Below, piece by piece: positions 63,593-64,000 of a DNA stretch of 64,000 nucleotides. This stretch comes from Shewanella putrefaciens (GTDB lineage Bacteria; Pseudomonadota; Gammaproteobacteria; Enterobacterales; Shewanellaceae). Each line of letters opens with the position of its first letter. Positions within the stretch are counted from its first letter, which is position 1. The stretch is taken from positions 1,302,001 to 1,366,000 of the forward strand of contig NZ_CP066370.1 of NCBI RefSeq assembly GCF_016406325.1, written 5' to 3'. A program made the translations under genes and the position numbers. The notes beneath the pieces are model-generated. The model saw nothing but the letters and a program-made list of their open reading frames with translations. It was not told where the DNA came from and did no database searches.

Positions 63593-64000
63593 TTATTTTA
63601 ACAGAGCGTTAATCTTACTGGTTAATGCTTCAGGTTTTGTCGTTGGCGCGAAACGTTCAATGGCTTCACCTTGACGATTAACTAAAAATTTAGTGAAGTT
63701 CCATTTGATCCCTTCAGTGCCTAAAACTCCTGGAGCGGCTTTTTTTAAATACTGATATAGAGGGTGGGTATGCTCGCCGTTCACTTCAATTTTAGAGAAC
63801 AGTGGGAAAGTCACCCCAAAATTCAATTCACAAAAATGTTGGATCCCTTCCTCATTTGCTTTTTCTTGGGCACCAAATTGATTACAAGGAAAACCGAGTA
63901 CCACAAATCCCTCATCTTGAAATTGTTTATACAGTGCTTCTAACCCTTTGTATTGAGGTGTAAATCCACACTCACTAGCGGTATTAACGATCAATAAGAC
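63593..64000 (-). CDS. Glutathione peroxidase (partial, N-terminus beyond window)
   Basis: The open frame runs off the right edge; 136 codons before the stop are present of ~160 expected. VLLIVNTASECGFTPQYKGLEALY contains the peroxidatic Cys (cysteine, not selenocysteine). GFPCNQFGAQE supplies the second Cys and the Gln, and IKWNFTKFLVNRQGEAIERF the Trp and Asn of the catalytic tetrad. It is a BtuE/Gpx-type thiol peroxidase, probably thioredoxin-dependent in practice. The stop codon lies 66 bases from the sigma-E promoter of unit C, which reads in the same direction from beyond the gene. Confidence 0.93.
   Translation of the reverse strand, partial: VLLIVNTASECGFTPQYKGLEALYKQFQDEGFVVLGFPCNQFGAQEKANEEGIQHFCELNFGVTFPLFSKIEVNGEHTHPLYQYLKKAAPGVLGTEGIKWNFTKFLVNRQGEAIERFAPTTKPEALTSKINALLK

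Noticed and set aside
1..64000. CRISPR arrays, tRNA/rRNA genes, insertion sequences, prophage genes
   Set aside because: None seen on reading through; no regularly spaced repeats, no transposase or integrase reading frame, no recognisable tRNA fold.

Overview
The window is chromosomal DNA of a Gram-negative gammaproteobacterium, very probably a Shewanella (S. putrefaciens / S. baltica / S. oneidensis type). This rests on recognised gene content and order: a glgPCA glycogen cluster, the lldEFG / dld-II / lldP lactate locus next to nadK and grpE, dxs-ispA-xseB divergent from pomAB, then thiI, gcvA-ygdD-rlmM, an NAD-type isocitrate dehydrogenase, ppnN-xni, rdgC, a porin, phoBR, a lone pstS and a glutathione peroxidase. 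No rRNA, tRNA, CRISPR array or insertion sequence was seen.

Layout. 1-4063: end of glgP, then glgC and glgA (glycogen turnover). 4.2-17.4 kb: a large GGDEF-EAL c-di-GMP protein, a DEAD-box helicase, a CobW-type metal GTPase, a periplasmic solute-binding protein, a small DUF3087-like membrane protein, a POT-like peptide transporter, a MATE exporter and two uncharacterised proteins. 17.4-21.55 kb: an accessory island between two near-identical bidirectional terminators. It holds a secreted esterase and a GNAT acetyltransferase, each followed by an integron-type attC site (the second is VCR-like and lacks its right half), and a BCS1-like membrane AAA ATPase. No integrase is visible. 21.6-30 kb: the lactate utilisation locus, all leftward, with four CRP-like palindromes ahead of lldP. 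30-43.3 kb: housekeeping genes, including a strong sigma-32 promoter for grpE and the PomAB sodium stator. 43.5-56 kb: secreted S9 and M61 peptidases, a DUF3192-like protein, xni, ppnN with its ribosome-binding site inside a hairpin, a diguanylate cyclase, a TPR protein with a degenerate cyclase-like end, and rdgC. 56.3-64 kb: porin, phoBR and pstS with Pho boxes, an M1 aminopeptidase, and a truncated gpx.

The most interesting signal is in the non-coding DNA around the M1 peptidase gene. Three related units lie on the minus strand at about 60.8-60.96, 63.03-63.29 and 63.39-63.53 kb. Each has a sigma-E-type promoter (GAACTW, exactly 16 bases, TCNRA), a shared C/U-rich stretch complementary to a Shine-Dalgarno sequence plus AUGAUGAAC, a conserved CTAGCGC element, and an intrinsic terminator built on the same GGCAACC/GGTTGCC stem. 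The shared stretch can pair with the ribosome-binding site and start codon of the porin gene at 56302. I interpret this as an apparently undescribed family of three paralogous envelope-stress sRNAs that repress a porin. It would be analogous to, but different in sequence from, MicA, RybB and VrrA.
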